Source: Ovoidimarina sediminis
GTDB taxonomy: Bacteria; Pseudomonadota; Alphaproteobacteria; Rhodobacterales; Rhodobacteraceae
Assembly: GCF_032586175.1 (NCBI RefSeq)
Contig: NZ_JAWHTE010000002.1
Coordinates: forward strand, 248,001-312,000
Length of the DNA stretch: 64,000 nt
Direction of reading: 5' to 3'
Notes under the pieces: generated by a model
The model's database searches: none
What the model was told of the DNA's origin: nothing
The model's input: the letters and a program-made list of their open reading frames with translations, nothing else
Program-made: the position numbers and the translations under genes
Shown here: in pieces, positions 41,244 through 49,234 of the stretch
Layout: each line of letters begins with the position of its first letter
Numbering within the stretch: the first letter of the stretch is position 1

Positions 41244-42902
41244 ATGACGGCTGAAACCATCATCGTGAACGGTGCGGTGCGGACGATGGATCCCGCGCAT
41301 CCCGTGGCCGAAGCCGTTGCGATATCGGACGGCTGCATCCTCGCCATCGGCACCACGGCCGAAATCGAGGCGATGGCCACCGGCGGCACCGCCCGCATCG
41401 ATGCAGGCGGCGGCAGCGTTCTGCCCGGCTTCATCGAAAGCCACGCGCATCTCTTCATCGGCGGGGCCGAGCTTGAAAACCTGCAACTCGACAATTGCGC
41501 CGACGCGAAGCTCATGGGCGAGATGATCCGCGATTTCGCGGCCGCCCATCCCGACCGCCCGATGGTCGTCGCACAGGCCCCCGATTACGGCGTCTTCGGC
41601 GACCGCGCGCCCCGCCTTCTTCTCGACGAGATCCTGAAGGACAGGCCGCTCGCCCTTGTCGCGCACGATCACCACACGGTCTGGGCCAACACCGCCGCGC
41701 TCGAGGCCGCGGGCGACCTTCACGGTCGGGCCACGTCGCCCGGCCACGAGGTGGTGATGGGCGACGACGGCCTCGCCACCGGCGCGCTTCTCGAACCCGA
41801 GGCGTTCGGACCGGTGATGCGCCTGTCGGGGCAGGAGCGCACGACGCTCGGCCTCAGAACCGGCGGCGAACCCGACAGGCCGCCCACGGACGCCGAACGC
41901 GAAAGCGATCTCGCCCATCTTGTCCGGGGCCTCGCCCATGCCGCGCGGCTGGGGGTCACGAGCATCGTGAACATGGATGGCAACGTCTACACACTCGAAC
42001 TGCTGGAAGAACTGAAGCGCCGGGGCGAACTCATCGCCCGCGTCCGCGTTCCTTTCCATTTCGTGCCCGAGATGGAGGCGGGCGATCTCGACACCGCATG
42101 CGAAATGGCCGAGCGCTGGAACGACGAATGGCTCTCCTCGGGTTTCGTCAAGATGTTCATGGACGGCGTGATCGACAGCCGCACCGCCTTCATGAAAAAC
42201 GACTATCCCGGCCAGTCCGGCTACCGTTCCCATGGCCGCTTCGAGGCGGATCGTTTCGCCGATCTCGCCACCCGCATCAACGCCATGGGCCTGTCGATCG
42301 CCGTGCACGCGATCGGCGATGCCGCGATTTCGCGCACGATCGATGCCTATGCGGCCTCGGGCGCGGCGAACGGCGCACACGGGATGCGCAACCGGATCGA
42401 ACACCTCGAACTCGTGGCGCCGGAGGATTTCGCGCGCATCGGTGATCTGGGCATCACCGCCTCGATCCAGCCGCCGCACGCGCCGGGCACCGCCGGCCTG
42501 CCGCTTCAGCCGACGCTCGATAACATCGGGCGGGCGCGCTGGGCGGATGCCTTCGCCTGGCAGCGCCTGGTGGAAGCGGGTGCCCCCATCGCGCTTGGCT
42601 CCGACTGGCCGGTTGCCGATCTGAACCCCCTCGTCGGCCTTCACGCGGCCACGACCCGCGACGCCTGGGCCGATGACGTGCCCGATCACCGCTTCACCCT
42701 TGATGCCGCGCTTTCGGGCTGCACGATCGGCGGCGCCTGGGCCGAGGCGACGGATGACATCAAGGGCAGCCTCACGGCGGGCAAGCTTGCCGACCTCACG
42801 ATCCTCGACCGCGACATCGGCAGGATCCCCAATGCGGCGATTCCCGACGCCGAGGTGGCGGCTACCATCGTCGGCGGTAAAACGGTGTATCGCAGGCTCT
42901 GA
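41244..42902 (+). CDS. Amidohydrolase family protein (YtcJ-like)
   Basis: This 552-residue metal-dependent hydrolase of the amidohydrolase-3 family has the metal-binding His pair in GFIESHAHLFIGGAE (near residue 70). Further ligands lie in VHAIGDAAISRTIDAY and NRIEHLELVAPEDF, and the C-terminal LGSDWPVADLNPL holds the Asp. It is likely cytoplasmic and hydrolyses an amide of unknown nature. It follows the polyamine-type transporter by 83 bases behind a possible terminator, so it may process an imported acylated amine; this is inference from position. It ends just before the tRNA-Pro remnant. Confidence 0.85.
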   Translation: MTAETIIVNGAVRTMDPAHPVAEAVAISDGCILAIGTTAEIEAMATGGTARIDAGGGSVLPGFIESHAHLFIGGAELENLQLDNCADAKLMGEMIRDFAAAHPDRPMVVAQAPDYGVFGDRAPRLLLDEILKDRPLALVAHDHHTVWANTAALEAAGDLHGRATSPGHEVVMGDDGLATGALLEPEAFGPVMRLSGQERTTLGLRTGGEPDRPPTDAERESDLAHLVRGLAHAARLGVTSIVNMDGNVYTLELLEELKRRGELIARVRVPFHFVPEMEAGDLDTACEMAERWNDEWLSSGFVKMFMDGVIDSRTAFMKNDYPGQSGYRSHGRFEADRFADLATRINAMGLSIAVHAIGDAAISRTIDAYAASGAANGAHGMRNRIEHLELVAPEDFARIGDLGITASIQPPHAPGTAGLPLQPTLDNIGRARWADAFAWQRLVEAGAPIALGSDWPVADLNPLVGLHAATTRDAWADDVPDHRFTLDAALSGCTIGGAWAEATDDIKGSLTAGKLADLTILDRDIGRIPNAAIPDAEVAATIVGGKTVYRRL

Positions 42903-42938
42903 TCGGGCCCGGAAGCGTTCCCGATGATGTTCTGAAAT

Positions 42939-42985
42939 CTGGTCGGAGCGAGAGGATTCGAACCTCCGGCCCCTGCCTCCAGAAG
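42939..42985 (-). repeat. Orphan 3' half of tRNA-Pro (att-like repeat)
   Basis: It matches the 3' half of the intact tRNA-Pro from the anticodon loop to the encoded CCA. There is one mismatch in the 42 bases common to both copies and a second in the anticodon loop. No 5' half exists, so it is not a working tRNA. It is read here as the displaced attachment-site copy. Confidence 0.85.
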
Positions 42986-43030
42986 GCGAAAAGGCGGTGG
43001 ATCTGAGTTCAGGAGCCGCTGTCTTGTTCA

Positions 43031-43060
43031 GTTTGAGATCAGTTGAGATCGCTTCAGATC
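43031..43060. repeat. Three phased 10-bp direct repeats
   Basis: The core TT(G/C)AGATC recurs three times with exact 10-base spacing in the blocks 43031-43040, 43041-43050 and 43051-43060; a weaker TTGA follows. Spacing of one helical turn, close to an att-like repeat, suits a protein-binding array such as integrase arm or excisionase sites. Binding is inferred. Confidence 0.8.
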
Positions 43061-43204
43061 ATTTGAACCGTTGCGGTATCGTTGCAGATTTCACCGGATG
43101 CCTGCCGGGGGACAGTGTCTCAATAGAAGTGCCGGATGACCGCTTCGAACCGCGAAGCAGAAACCAACCCGACGATCGACCGTTCATCGATAAAGGAAGT
43201 GATC

Positions 43205-43224
43205 GGAGGCCGGTCAGGGCCTCC
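43205..43224 (-). terminator. Hairpin downstream of dctM
   Basis: GGAGGCC (43205-43211) pairs with GGCCTCC (43218-43224) across six bases, about 100 bases past the dctM stop. No U-run follows on the minus strand, so termination is uncertain. Confidence 0.35.
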
Positions 43225-43323
43225 ACGGGGTGAGGCCACCCACTGTCCATCCAGCGTTGATGTCCGCTGCTTCGTCAGAGCGCGACAGTCCTCGCAAGCC
43301 AATGTACAATCACGGGTCTCCGT

Positions 43324-44874
43324 TCAGAATATGGCGGCGGGAAGCCAAGTCGCGAGCGCAGGAAAGAACCAAACCAGAGCGACGCCGAGTGCCTGCAAAC
43401 CAATGAAGGGGATCACACCGCGATAGATATGACCGGTCGTGACTTCCTTGGGGGCTGCGCCCCTGAGGTAGAAGAGCGAAAATCCGAAGGGTGGCGTCAG
43501 AAACGAGGTCTGAAGGTTGATGGCGAGGATGATGCCCAGCCAGATCGGATCGTGCCCAAGCAAAATGAGCGACGGCGTGACCAGGGGCAGGACGATCACG
43601 GAGATCTCAACGAAATCGAGGAAAAAGCCCAGGAAGAAGACGATGAGCATCGTCACGAGCAGAGCACCGGTTGCGCCTCCAGGCAGGTTTGCCAGCCAGT
43701 GCGCGATGCGCTCCTCCCCGCCGAGGCCGATGAAGACGAGCGAGAACATGCCCGCGGCAAGGATGGTCGCGAAGATCATCGCCGTCATCGTGAGGGTCGA
43801 GGTGACTGCGCCGTGCATGATGCGTGTCCCAAGGGTATTCCGCAGCGCTGTGAAGACACCGACGAGGCCGATAACGGTCAGAACGACATACAGGCCGCCC
43901 ATCAGGGTTGCGGGTAGGGTGATGTCCGATCTTTGCAGTCGGACGGGAAACAATCCGGCGGCAATGGCCAGTGCGATGAGGCCCGCGGCACCGACGAGGA
44001 TGAGACGTCGGTTCTCGGGAGACCTCGCCCCCGCCATCAATAGCGCGCCGATCGCACCGACGGACGCGGCTTCCGTCGGCGTGGCAATGCCACCGAGGAT
44101 GGAGCCCAGCACCGCGAAGATCAGGAGGATTGGCGGGATGACCGCGCTCAGGACCTCGGCCCTGTCCGGTCTTCTCCCCTCGGTGGAAATCCCAGGCATC
44201 TCGTCCGGTCGAATCCACCCGCGAAGCAGGACGTAAACGAGATAGAGGCAAACGAGCACGAGGCCCGGAACGAGCGCGGCGGCAAAGAACTGCCCGACCG
44301 AAAGCGCCTCGACGGCAAACTTGCCCTGTTCGTACTGCGCCTGCTGGTAGGCGTTCGACATGACATCGGCGAGGATGATCAGAAGTGTCGAAGGTGGAAT
44401 GATCTGTCCCAGCGTTCCCGCCGTGCACACTATCCCGGACGCCACACGAGGATCATAGCCTGCACGCAGCATCGTGGGCAGCGCGATCAACCCCATCGCG
44501 ACCACCGTTGCACCGACGATCCCGGTGGATGCCGCAAGAAGTGCGCCGACCAGTATGACCGAGATGCCAAGACCGCCATGCAGCTGACCGAAGGCCCGGC
44601 CCATGGTGTCGAGAAGCTCTTCCGCGATCCGGCTCTTTTCCAGCAATGCGCCCATGAGAACGAAAAGCGGGATCGCGATAAGAACCTGGTTCGAGATCAA
44701 CCCGAACACACGCTGACTGAAGGCGCCCAGAAGCGTGATATCCATCGCACCGAGCGCCCAACCGAAATAGGCGAAGACGACGGCTACGCCGGCGATGCTG
44801 AATGCCACGGGAAACCCGAGCAGGATCACCGCAATCAGCGCGGCGAACATGATGAGATCGAGATTTTCCATCAT
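43324..44874 (-). CDS. dctM: TRAP transporter large permease (DctM family)
   Basis: This permease of about 516 residues has a dozen or more helices. DctM features include AVILLGFPVAFSIAGVAVVFAY at the N-terminus and LASSTGIVGATVVAMGLIALPTM-type loops; TLGQIIPPSTLLIILADVMSNAY is the classical 'GxxxPPS' segment. The C-terminal TPPFGFSLFYLRGAAPKEVT is likewise typical. It is the ion-coupled transport subunit. It is about 80 residues longer than standard DctM because of a central insertion, as in the TakP-type branch. The double ATG at 44874/44871 overlaps the DctQ stop. Last gene of dctPQM. Confidence 0.9.
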   Translation of the reverse strand: MMENLDLIMFAALIAVILLGFPVAFSIAGVAVVFAYFGWALGAMDITLLGAFSQRVFGLISNQVLIAIPLFVLMGALLEKSRIAEELLDTMGRAFGQLHGGLGISVILVGALLAASTGIVGATVVAMGLIALPTMLRAGYDPRVASGIVCTAGTLGQIIPPSTLLIILADVMSNAYQQAQYEQGKFAVEALSVGQFFAAALVPGLVLVCLYLVYVLLRGWIRPDEMPGISTEGRRPDRAEVLSAVIPPILLIFAVLGSILGGIATPTEAASVGAIGALLMAGARSPENRRLILVGAAGLIALAIAAGLFPVRLQRSDITLPATLMGGLYVVLTVIGLVGVFTALRNTLGTRIMHGAVTSTLTMTAMIFATILAAGMFSLVFIGLGGEERIAHWLANLPGGATGALLVTMLIVFFLGFFLDFVEISVIVLPLVTPSLILLGHDPIWLGIILAINLQTSFLTPPFGFSLFYLRGAAPKEVTTGHIYRGVIPFIGLQALGVALVWFFPALATWLPAAIF

Positions 44875-45368
44875 TGCGGCGGTCTTTTGCTCAGGAGCCG
44901 CAAGAGGGCGGCGATGGACTGCAGGGCCACCAATGCGCAGAATGCCGGAATCAGGGATTTCAGAAGGAACACGGCCTCGATCCCGCCGACAGAGATCGGC
45001 CCTTCGAGAATCTTCCAGGAGTTTCGAACCGAGGCCCAGGACCACCACGCGAGAGCGGCCATTGCTGGCAGCAGCAGTAGCAGATGACCCGCGATGTCAA
45101 TCGCCCTTCGCTTTCCGGGAGACGCCTTTGCGTAGAATATGTCGACGCGGACATGCTTATCGACCAGGAGCGTGTATCCCGCCCCCAGCATGAACAAAGC
45201 CGCGTGCAGATAGAGAACGCTTTCCTGTACGGCGATCGAGTTGATGCCGAACACGTACCGGCCGATCACGATACCGAATTGAATCAGCGCCATTGCCAGA
45301 ACGAACCACCGTACGACGACGGCAATCTTGGCATTGACCGAGTCCAGGTGATCCGCGAGGCGCAGCAT
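44871..45368 (-). CDS. dctQ: TRAP transporter small permease (DctQ family)
   Basis: This 165-residue protein has four helices. The loop RVDIFYAKASPGKRRAIDIAGH after the second helix and WSWASVRNSWKILEG are the DctQ signature region, and VQESVLYLHAALFMLGAGYT forms the second helix. It supports the large permease in the membrane. It lies 53 bases after dctP and overlaps dctM by four bases. Its ribosome site is weak, so expression may depend on coupling within the operon. Confidence 0.88.
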   Translation of the reverse strand: MLRLADHLDSVNAKIAVVVRWFVLAMALIQFGIVIGRYVFGINSIAVQESVLYLHAALFMLGAGYTLLVDKHVRVDIFYAKASPGKRRAIDIAGHLLLLLPAMAALAWWSWASVRNSWKILEGPISVGGIEAVFLLKSLIPAFCALVALQSIAALLRLLSKRPPQ

Positions 45369-45421
45369 CCGTTGGAGTGATCAGGACGGCGCGCGCATGG
45401 ATCTGCACGCGCCGAACCTGT

Positions 45422-46507
45422 TCAGTAACCCATGACCGAAGCGCGGGCGTTCATCTGGCCGTTGTCGGCATAGGTCATGTAGGCACCGATGCTGTCGCGG
45501 TAGGCAGTGAAGCTCTCGGTAATCCGTCGGACCAGCTCGTCTTCGTCCGCTCCGAGTTCCTCCATGACTTCCGCCGCTGCCGCTCCCATCGCCGAAATGA
45601 CGCTTTCCGGGAACATTCTGACCTGCACGCCGTCTTCTTCGACCAGCTTCTTGAGGGATGCGGCGTGCTTGGTCGTGTACTCCGTCCAGACCGGGTTGTA
45701 GAGGCTTTCGCAGGCGAGCGAGACGGCTTGCTTGAGATCGTCGGGAAGCGCTCCGAAGACTTCCGCATTCACCCCGCATTCCTCGGCCGACGACGGTTCG
45801 CCCACGCCCGGCCAGTAATAGTTCTTCGCGACCTGCTGGTAGCCGAGAGCACTGTCGGTCCAGGGGCCGATGAATTCGCCGGCGTCGAGCGCGCCAGTCT
45901 GAAGCGCCTGGAACATGGCAGGGCCGCTCATTGCTTCGGCGGCCATGCCCATCTTGCTGGCCATTTCCGACGCCAGTCCCGTCGTTCTGAACTTCAGGCC
46001 CTTGAGGTCGTCGACTGAATTGATTTCTGTCCGGAACCATCCGCCCCACTGAGGGCCCGAATTGCCGCATAGGAACGGCTTGATGCCGAAGCGGCCGTAC
46101 ATTTCATCGTAAAGCGCTTGTCCGCCTCCGTGGTACATCCAACCGAACTGCTCATCCGCGCGCAGGCCGAAAGGCTGCGATCCGAACAACAGGATTCCCT
46201 TGGACTTCGAGCCCCAGTAGGCCGGCACCGCGTGATAGAGTTCGGCGGTTCCCTCACTTACGGCGTCGAAGACGCCTCTGCCCGGAACAAGCTCACCCGC
46301 AGCGAACAGCTTGACCTCGAGGCGCCCGCCGGAGAGGGCGGTAATGCGATCTGCAAGCGTTTGGGCGGCCACACCGGGGCCCGGCAGGTTCTTCGGCCAA
46401 GCAGTGACCATCTTCCATTGCTGAACGCCCTGTGCCAGTGCGGGGGCCGCTAGGGTCGTTGCCGCGACTCCGATCGCACCGGCTCTCAATAATTCTCTTC
46501 TTTGCAT
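45422..46507 (-). CDS. dctP: TRAP transporter substrate-binding protein (TakP-like)
   Basis: This 361-residue binding protein has a twin-arginine-like leader (MQRRELLRAGAIGVAATTLA, cleavage near ALAQ at 26). The body resembles TakP, the 2-oxoacid TRAP binder: WKMVTAWPKNLPGPGV, FAAGELVPGRGVFDAVSEGT, GGWFRTEINSVDDLKGLKFR and GALDAGEFIGPWTDSALG. The Arg of GGWFR is in the position that grips carboxylates. A 2-oxoacid, lactate or similar monocarboxylate is the likely ligand; this is by family resemblance. First gene of the operon inside the tRNA-Pro island. Confidence 0.88.
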   Translation of the reverse strand: MQRRELLRAGAIGVAATTLAAPALAQGVQQWKMVTAWPKNLPGPGVAAQTLADRITALSGGRLEVKLFAAGELVPGRGVFDAVSEGTAELYHAVPAYWGSKSKGILLFGSQPFGLRADEQFGWMYHGGGQALYDEMYGRFGIKPFLCGNSGPQWGGWFRTEINSVDDLKGLKFRTTGLASEMASKMGMAAEAMSGPAMFQALQTGALDAGEFIGPWTDSALGYQQVAKNYYWPGVGEPSSAEECGVNAEVFGALPDDLKQAVSLACESLYNPVWTEYTTKHAASLKKLVEEDGVQVRMFPESVISAMGAAAAEVMEELGADEDELVRRITESFTAYRDSIGAYMTYADNGQMNARASVMGY

Positions 46508-46876
46508 GACGTCGACTCCCTGTTGGTGGCACTATCGCTCCGAGTTTCGTTTCCAAAGTCTTCCACGTAAACAACTTTCCCCGGAGCTCGCGGTAGAGCC
46601 GGGGATCGATGTCAGATCGCGGTCACGGCCGCCGCACCAAAGCCGGAGGGAATCGGTCCGATCGTGCCTGGATCCAACCACTCGGTTATTGGGTACGGAG
46701 ATCGAGGCCCGGCGCCCGCCTTGTCTGCTCTGAGGACATGGATGCTTGCGTGCCAATAGTCTTCACCAAGGCAGCAGCAGACTCGTTTCATTGCAGCGAG
46801 GCAGTGCTCAAGAACGCCACTGCGAAGACCGATCCCTATCGCCCACAGCAAATTAACGCTCTGATTTCCTTGTAAA
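46508..46876. other. Right flank of the TRAP island, promoter side of dctP
   Basis: These 369 bases lie between dctP and the tRNA. Frames exist on both strands (46609-46875 plus, 46612-46851 minus) but neither shows a recognisable domain. The dctP promoter should be here, but no convincing -35/-10 pair was picked out. It could also hold decayed remains of an element gene. Confidence 0.4.
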
Positions 46877-46877
46877 C

Positions 46878-46954
46878 TGGTCGGAGTGAGAGGATTCGAA
46901 CCTCCGGCCCCTGCCTCCCGAAGACAGTGCTCTACCAGGCTGAGCTACACTCCG
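46878..46954 (-). tRNA. tRNA-Pro (anticodon CGG)
   Basis: The minus strand folds as a complete cloverleaf. The acceptor CGGAGTG pairs with CACTCCG, the D arm is GCTC/GAGC, and the anticodon stem CTGTC/GGCAG has the loop TTCGGGA, giving CGG. A T arm carries TTCGAAT and the CCA is encoded. Total 77 bases. It decodes CCG. Its 3' half is repeated at 42939-42985. Confidence 0.95.
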
Positions 46955-46966
46955 ACCGTGCCGGGG

Positions 46967-46995
46967 GGCGTAGCGCCATTGCGCATCCGATGCAA
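46967..46995 (-). promoter_or_regulatory. Possible promoter of tRNA-Pro
   Basis: On the minus strand TTGCAT (46995-46990), a 17-base spacer and TACGCC (46972-46967) stand 11-12 bases before the tRNA 5' end. The -35 is fair and the -10 poor. Confidence 0.35.
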
Positions 46996-47003
46996 GGGCC
47001 GTG

Positions 47004-47966
47004 TCATTCGATGGGCACGATCTTCTCCAGCGGTTTCGTGCGCGGGCTCGTGCCCGACGAGGCCCGTGCCTTCGTGCGCAGAACCGGGGTCGTCGTCGAC
47101 CGGCCGCCGAAGGTTTCGCGCAGCACGATGTAAAGCCCGCTTGCGATGATCAGCCCCGCGCCGATCCATGTCATGCGGTCGGGCGTCTCGGAAAACAGAA
47201 GCGTGCCATAGATCGCGGCCCAGATGATCTGTGAATACTGCATCGGCGCGACGACGGCCGCTGCCGCCGTGCGATAGGCCGAAATCAGAAGCATCCCCGC
47301 GACGAAGGCGAGGATCGACATGAAGGCCAGCCCGCCCAGATGCTCCACCGGCATCGGTTCGTAGACGAAGGGCATCAACGCGCCCATCACCACGAAATTC
47401 GCGAGCATCGGGAAGAGCATCAGCACCGCGCTCCGCTCGTCCCGCCCGATCTTGCGCACGACGACCGAGGCCATCGCGCTGAAGAGTGCGGAGGCCACCG
47501 CCGCGGCATGGCCAAGCCCGATCTCTCCCGATCCGGGGCGAAGCGCGATCAGAACGCCGGCAAGCCCCAGGATCACCGCGCTCCAGCGGTGGATTCCCAC
47601 ACGCTCGCCCAAGATCGGGATCGACAGGATCGTGATGATCAAGGGCGCGGCGAAAAGCGCGGCATAGACCTGCGCAAGCGGCACCGTCGAGAAGGCATAG
47701 AACGCGCAGCTTCCCGAAATCAGGATACAGACGGTGCGCAGCGCGCTCCACCACGGGTGCACGGGCCGCAGCGTGCCCTTCTCTGCATCGCCGATCAGCG
47801 AGAAGATGACCCAGGGAAAGGACATCAGCACGCTGAAGAAGATGATCTGGAACGGCAGATACGACTGACCGAGGCTTTTCACCACCACGTCATGGGTGGC
47901 GAAAAGCGCGAAGGCCACGAGGGCCAGACCTGCGCCGCGCAGGTTCGATTTTCCGGTATCGGTCAC
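47004..47966 (-). CDS. EamA/DMT-family transporter
   Basis: This protein of about 320 residues has ten hydrophobic helices in two EamA repeats; the first begins LALVAFALFATHDVVVKSLG and the second near ASALFSAMASVVVRKIG. A basic, Ser/Thr-rich cytoplasmic tail of about 35 residues ends the chain. Members export amino acids, nucleosides or other metabolites; the substrate is unknown. The open frame begins at a TTG at 48032. The GTG at 47966 is preferred because the family sequence starts just after it. It ends 50 bases before the tRNA-Pro gene and follows leuB on the same strand. Confidence 0.87.
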   Translation of the reverse strand: MTDTGKSNLRGAGLALVAFALFATHDVVVKSLGQSYLPFQIIFFSVLMSFPWVIFSLIGDAEKGTLRPVHPWWSALRTVCILISGSCAFYAFSTVPLAQVYAALFAAPLIITILSIPILGERVGIHRWSAVILGLAGVLIALRPGSGEIGLGHAAAVASALFSAMASVVVRKIGRDERSAVLMLFPMLANFVVMGALMPFVYEPMPVEHLGGLAFMSILAFVAGMLLISAYRTAAAAVVAPMQYSQIIWAAIYGTLLFSETPDRMTWIGAGLIIASGLYIVLRETFGGRSTTTPVLRTKARASSGTSPRTKPLEKIVPIE

Positions 47967-48085
47967 GGGAGATGGCCCGTCAGTTTGAACTGTTACCGCT
48001 AAAGCATCGGCCCGGGGCCGGGACAATGTCAAATACCGAAAGGCACCGTCCCGGTCAGGTCATGGCTTGGGCCCGGGCCCGGGGA

Positions 48086-49186
48086 TCAGGCCCCGAGCTT
48101 CGCCACGATCGCGTTGCCCATCTCGGCGGTCGATACCGGCGACCCGCCTTCGGGGCCCATCAGATCCGCGGTGCGCAGCCCGTCGGCCAGAACCGCTTCG
48201 ACGGCCTCTTCCAGCTTCGTCGCCGCGTCGCCCGCATCGAAGGAATAGCGCAGCGCCATCGCGAAGCTCAGGATGCACGCGATCGGGTTCGCCTTGCCCT
48301 GCCCCGCGATATCTGGGGCCGAGCCGTGGACGGGCTCGTAAAGCGCCTTGGGCCGGCCGTTCGCCATGGGGGCGCCAAGGCTCGCCGACGGCAGCATGCC
48401 AAGCGATCCGGTCAGCATCGCGGCCAGATCCGACAGCAGGTCGCCAAAGAGGTTGTCGGTCACGATGACGTCGAATTGCTTCGGCCAGCGGGTCAGCTGC
48501 ATCGCGCCCGCATCCGCGTACATGTGGCTGAGCTCCACGTCGGAATACTCGGCGGCGTGCACTTCCGTCACCACCTCGCGCCATAGAACGCCGGATTCCA
48601 TGACGTTGGCCTTTTCCATCGAGCAAACCTTGTTCTGCCGCCGCCGCGCCAGTTCGAAGGCCGACCGCGCGACCCGGGCGATTTCGCTTTCGGTGTAGCG
48701 CTGGGTGTTGATCCCCACCCGCTCGTTGCCTTCCTTGATGATCCCGCGCGGCTCGCCGAAATAGACACCCGAGGTCAGTTCGCGGACGATCATGATATCA
48801 AGCCCGCCGACCACATCGGCCTTCAGCGACGAGAAATCCGCCAGCGCGTCAAAGCACTGGGCGGGCCGCAGGTTGGCGTAAAGATCCATTTCCTTGCGAA
48901 GCCGCAGAAGCCCCCGCTCGGGCTTCACCGAAAAATCGAGAGCGTCGTATTTCGGCCCGCCCACGGCACCGAGCAGAACCGCGTCGGCATCCTGCGCGCG
49001 GGCCATGGTTTCGTCCGACAGAGGCACGCCGTGCACGTCATAGGCGGAGCCGCCCACCAGATCCTCGGATACGTCCAGCACCGGGCCGCCATTCGCGCCG
49101 AACCAGTCGATCACCTTGCGGACCTCGACCATGACTTCGGGTCCGATCCCGTCCCCCGGAAGGATAAGAAGCGATGGATTGCTCAT
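48086..49186 (-). CDS. leuB: 3-isopropylmalate dehydrogenase
   Basis: This 366-residue NAD-dependent dehydrogenase has the N-terminal LLILPGDGIGPEVMVEVRKV. The substrate-binding Arg residues lie in GLLRLRKEMDLYANLRPAQ, with VRELTSGVYFGEPRG after them. The divalent-metal Asp residues lie in DVIVTDNLFGDLLSDLAAML, and GSAPDIAGQGKANPIA closes the cofactor pocket. It oxidatively decarboxylates 3-isopropylmalate in leucine synthesis. It is separated from leuD by the membrane protein and nuclease genes, an order familiar from Rhodobacteraceae. Confidence 0.96.
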   Translation of the reverse strand: MSNPSLLILPGDGIGPEVMVEVRKVIDWFGANGGPVLDVSEDLVGGSAYDVHGVPLSDETMARAQDADAVLLGAVGGPKYDALDFSVKPERGLLRLRKEMDLYANLRPAQCFDALADFSSLKADVVGGLDIMIVRELTSGVYFGEPRGIIKEGNERVGINTQRYTESEIARVARSAFELARRRQNKVCSMEKANVMESGVLWREVVTEVHAAEYSDVELSHMYADAGAMQLTRWPKQFDVIVTDNLFGDLLSDLAAMLTGSLGMLPSASLGAPMANGRPKALYEPVHGSAPDIAGQGKANPIACILSFAMALRYSFDAGDAATKLEEAVEAVLADGLRTADLMGPEGGSPVSTAEMGNAIVAKLGA

Positions 49187-49234
49187 GGCCGCGTGTCCCC
49201 TCGAATTATCTCGCGCGCCTCGCCTATCCCGGGG

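Larger units (their letters stand above)
42986..43323. other. Non-coding left end of the TRAP island
   Basis: These 338 bases hold no gene that can be supported. Small frames exist (for example 43120-43302, minus) but show no recognisable domain. The first part is unusually AT-rich for this genome: by hand count 43021-43080 has 26 G+C of 60. It contains three phased 10-base repeats and a hairpin, listed separately. Confidence 0.5.
42939..46954. mobile_element. Candidate tRNA-Pro-targeted island carrying a TRAP transporter
   Basis: A 42-base direct repeat with one mismatch occurs at 42939-42980 and 46877-46918. The right copy is the 3' half of an intact tRNA-Pro gene and the left copy is an orphan 3' half in the same orientation. 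The tRNA's 3' end faces the island, as expected when an element integrates into a tRNA and displaces its original 3' end. Inside are only dctM, dctQ and dctP plus non-coding flanks that are AT-richer than the neighbours. No integrase is recognisable, so the island may be decayed or mobilised in trans. Confidence 0.7.

Noticed and set aside
43120..43302. 60-codon minus frame in the left end of the island
   Set aside because: No recognisable domain, no ribosome site; could be decayed sequence but cannot be supported as a gene.
46609..46875. 88-codon plus frame between dctP and tRNA-Pro
   Set aside because: No family resemblance; an equally long frame exists on the other strand, so neither is convincing.
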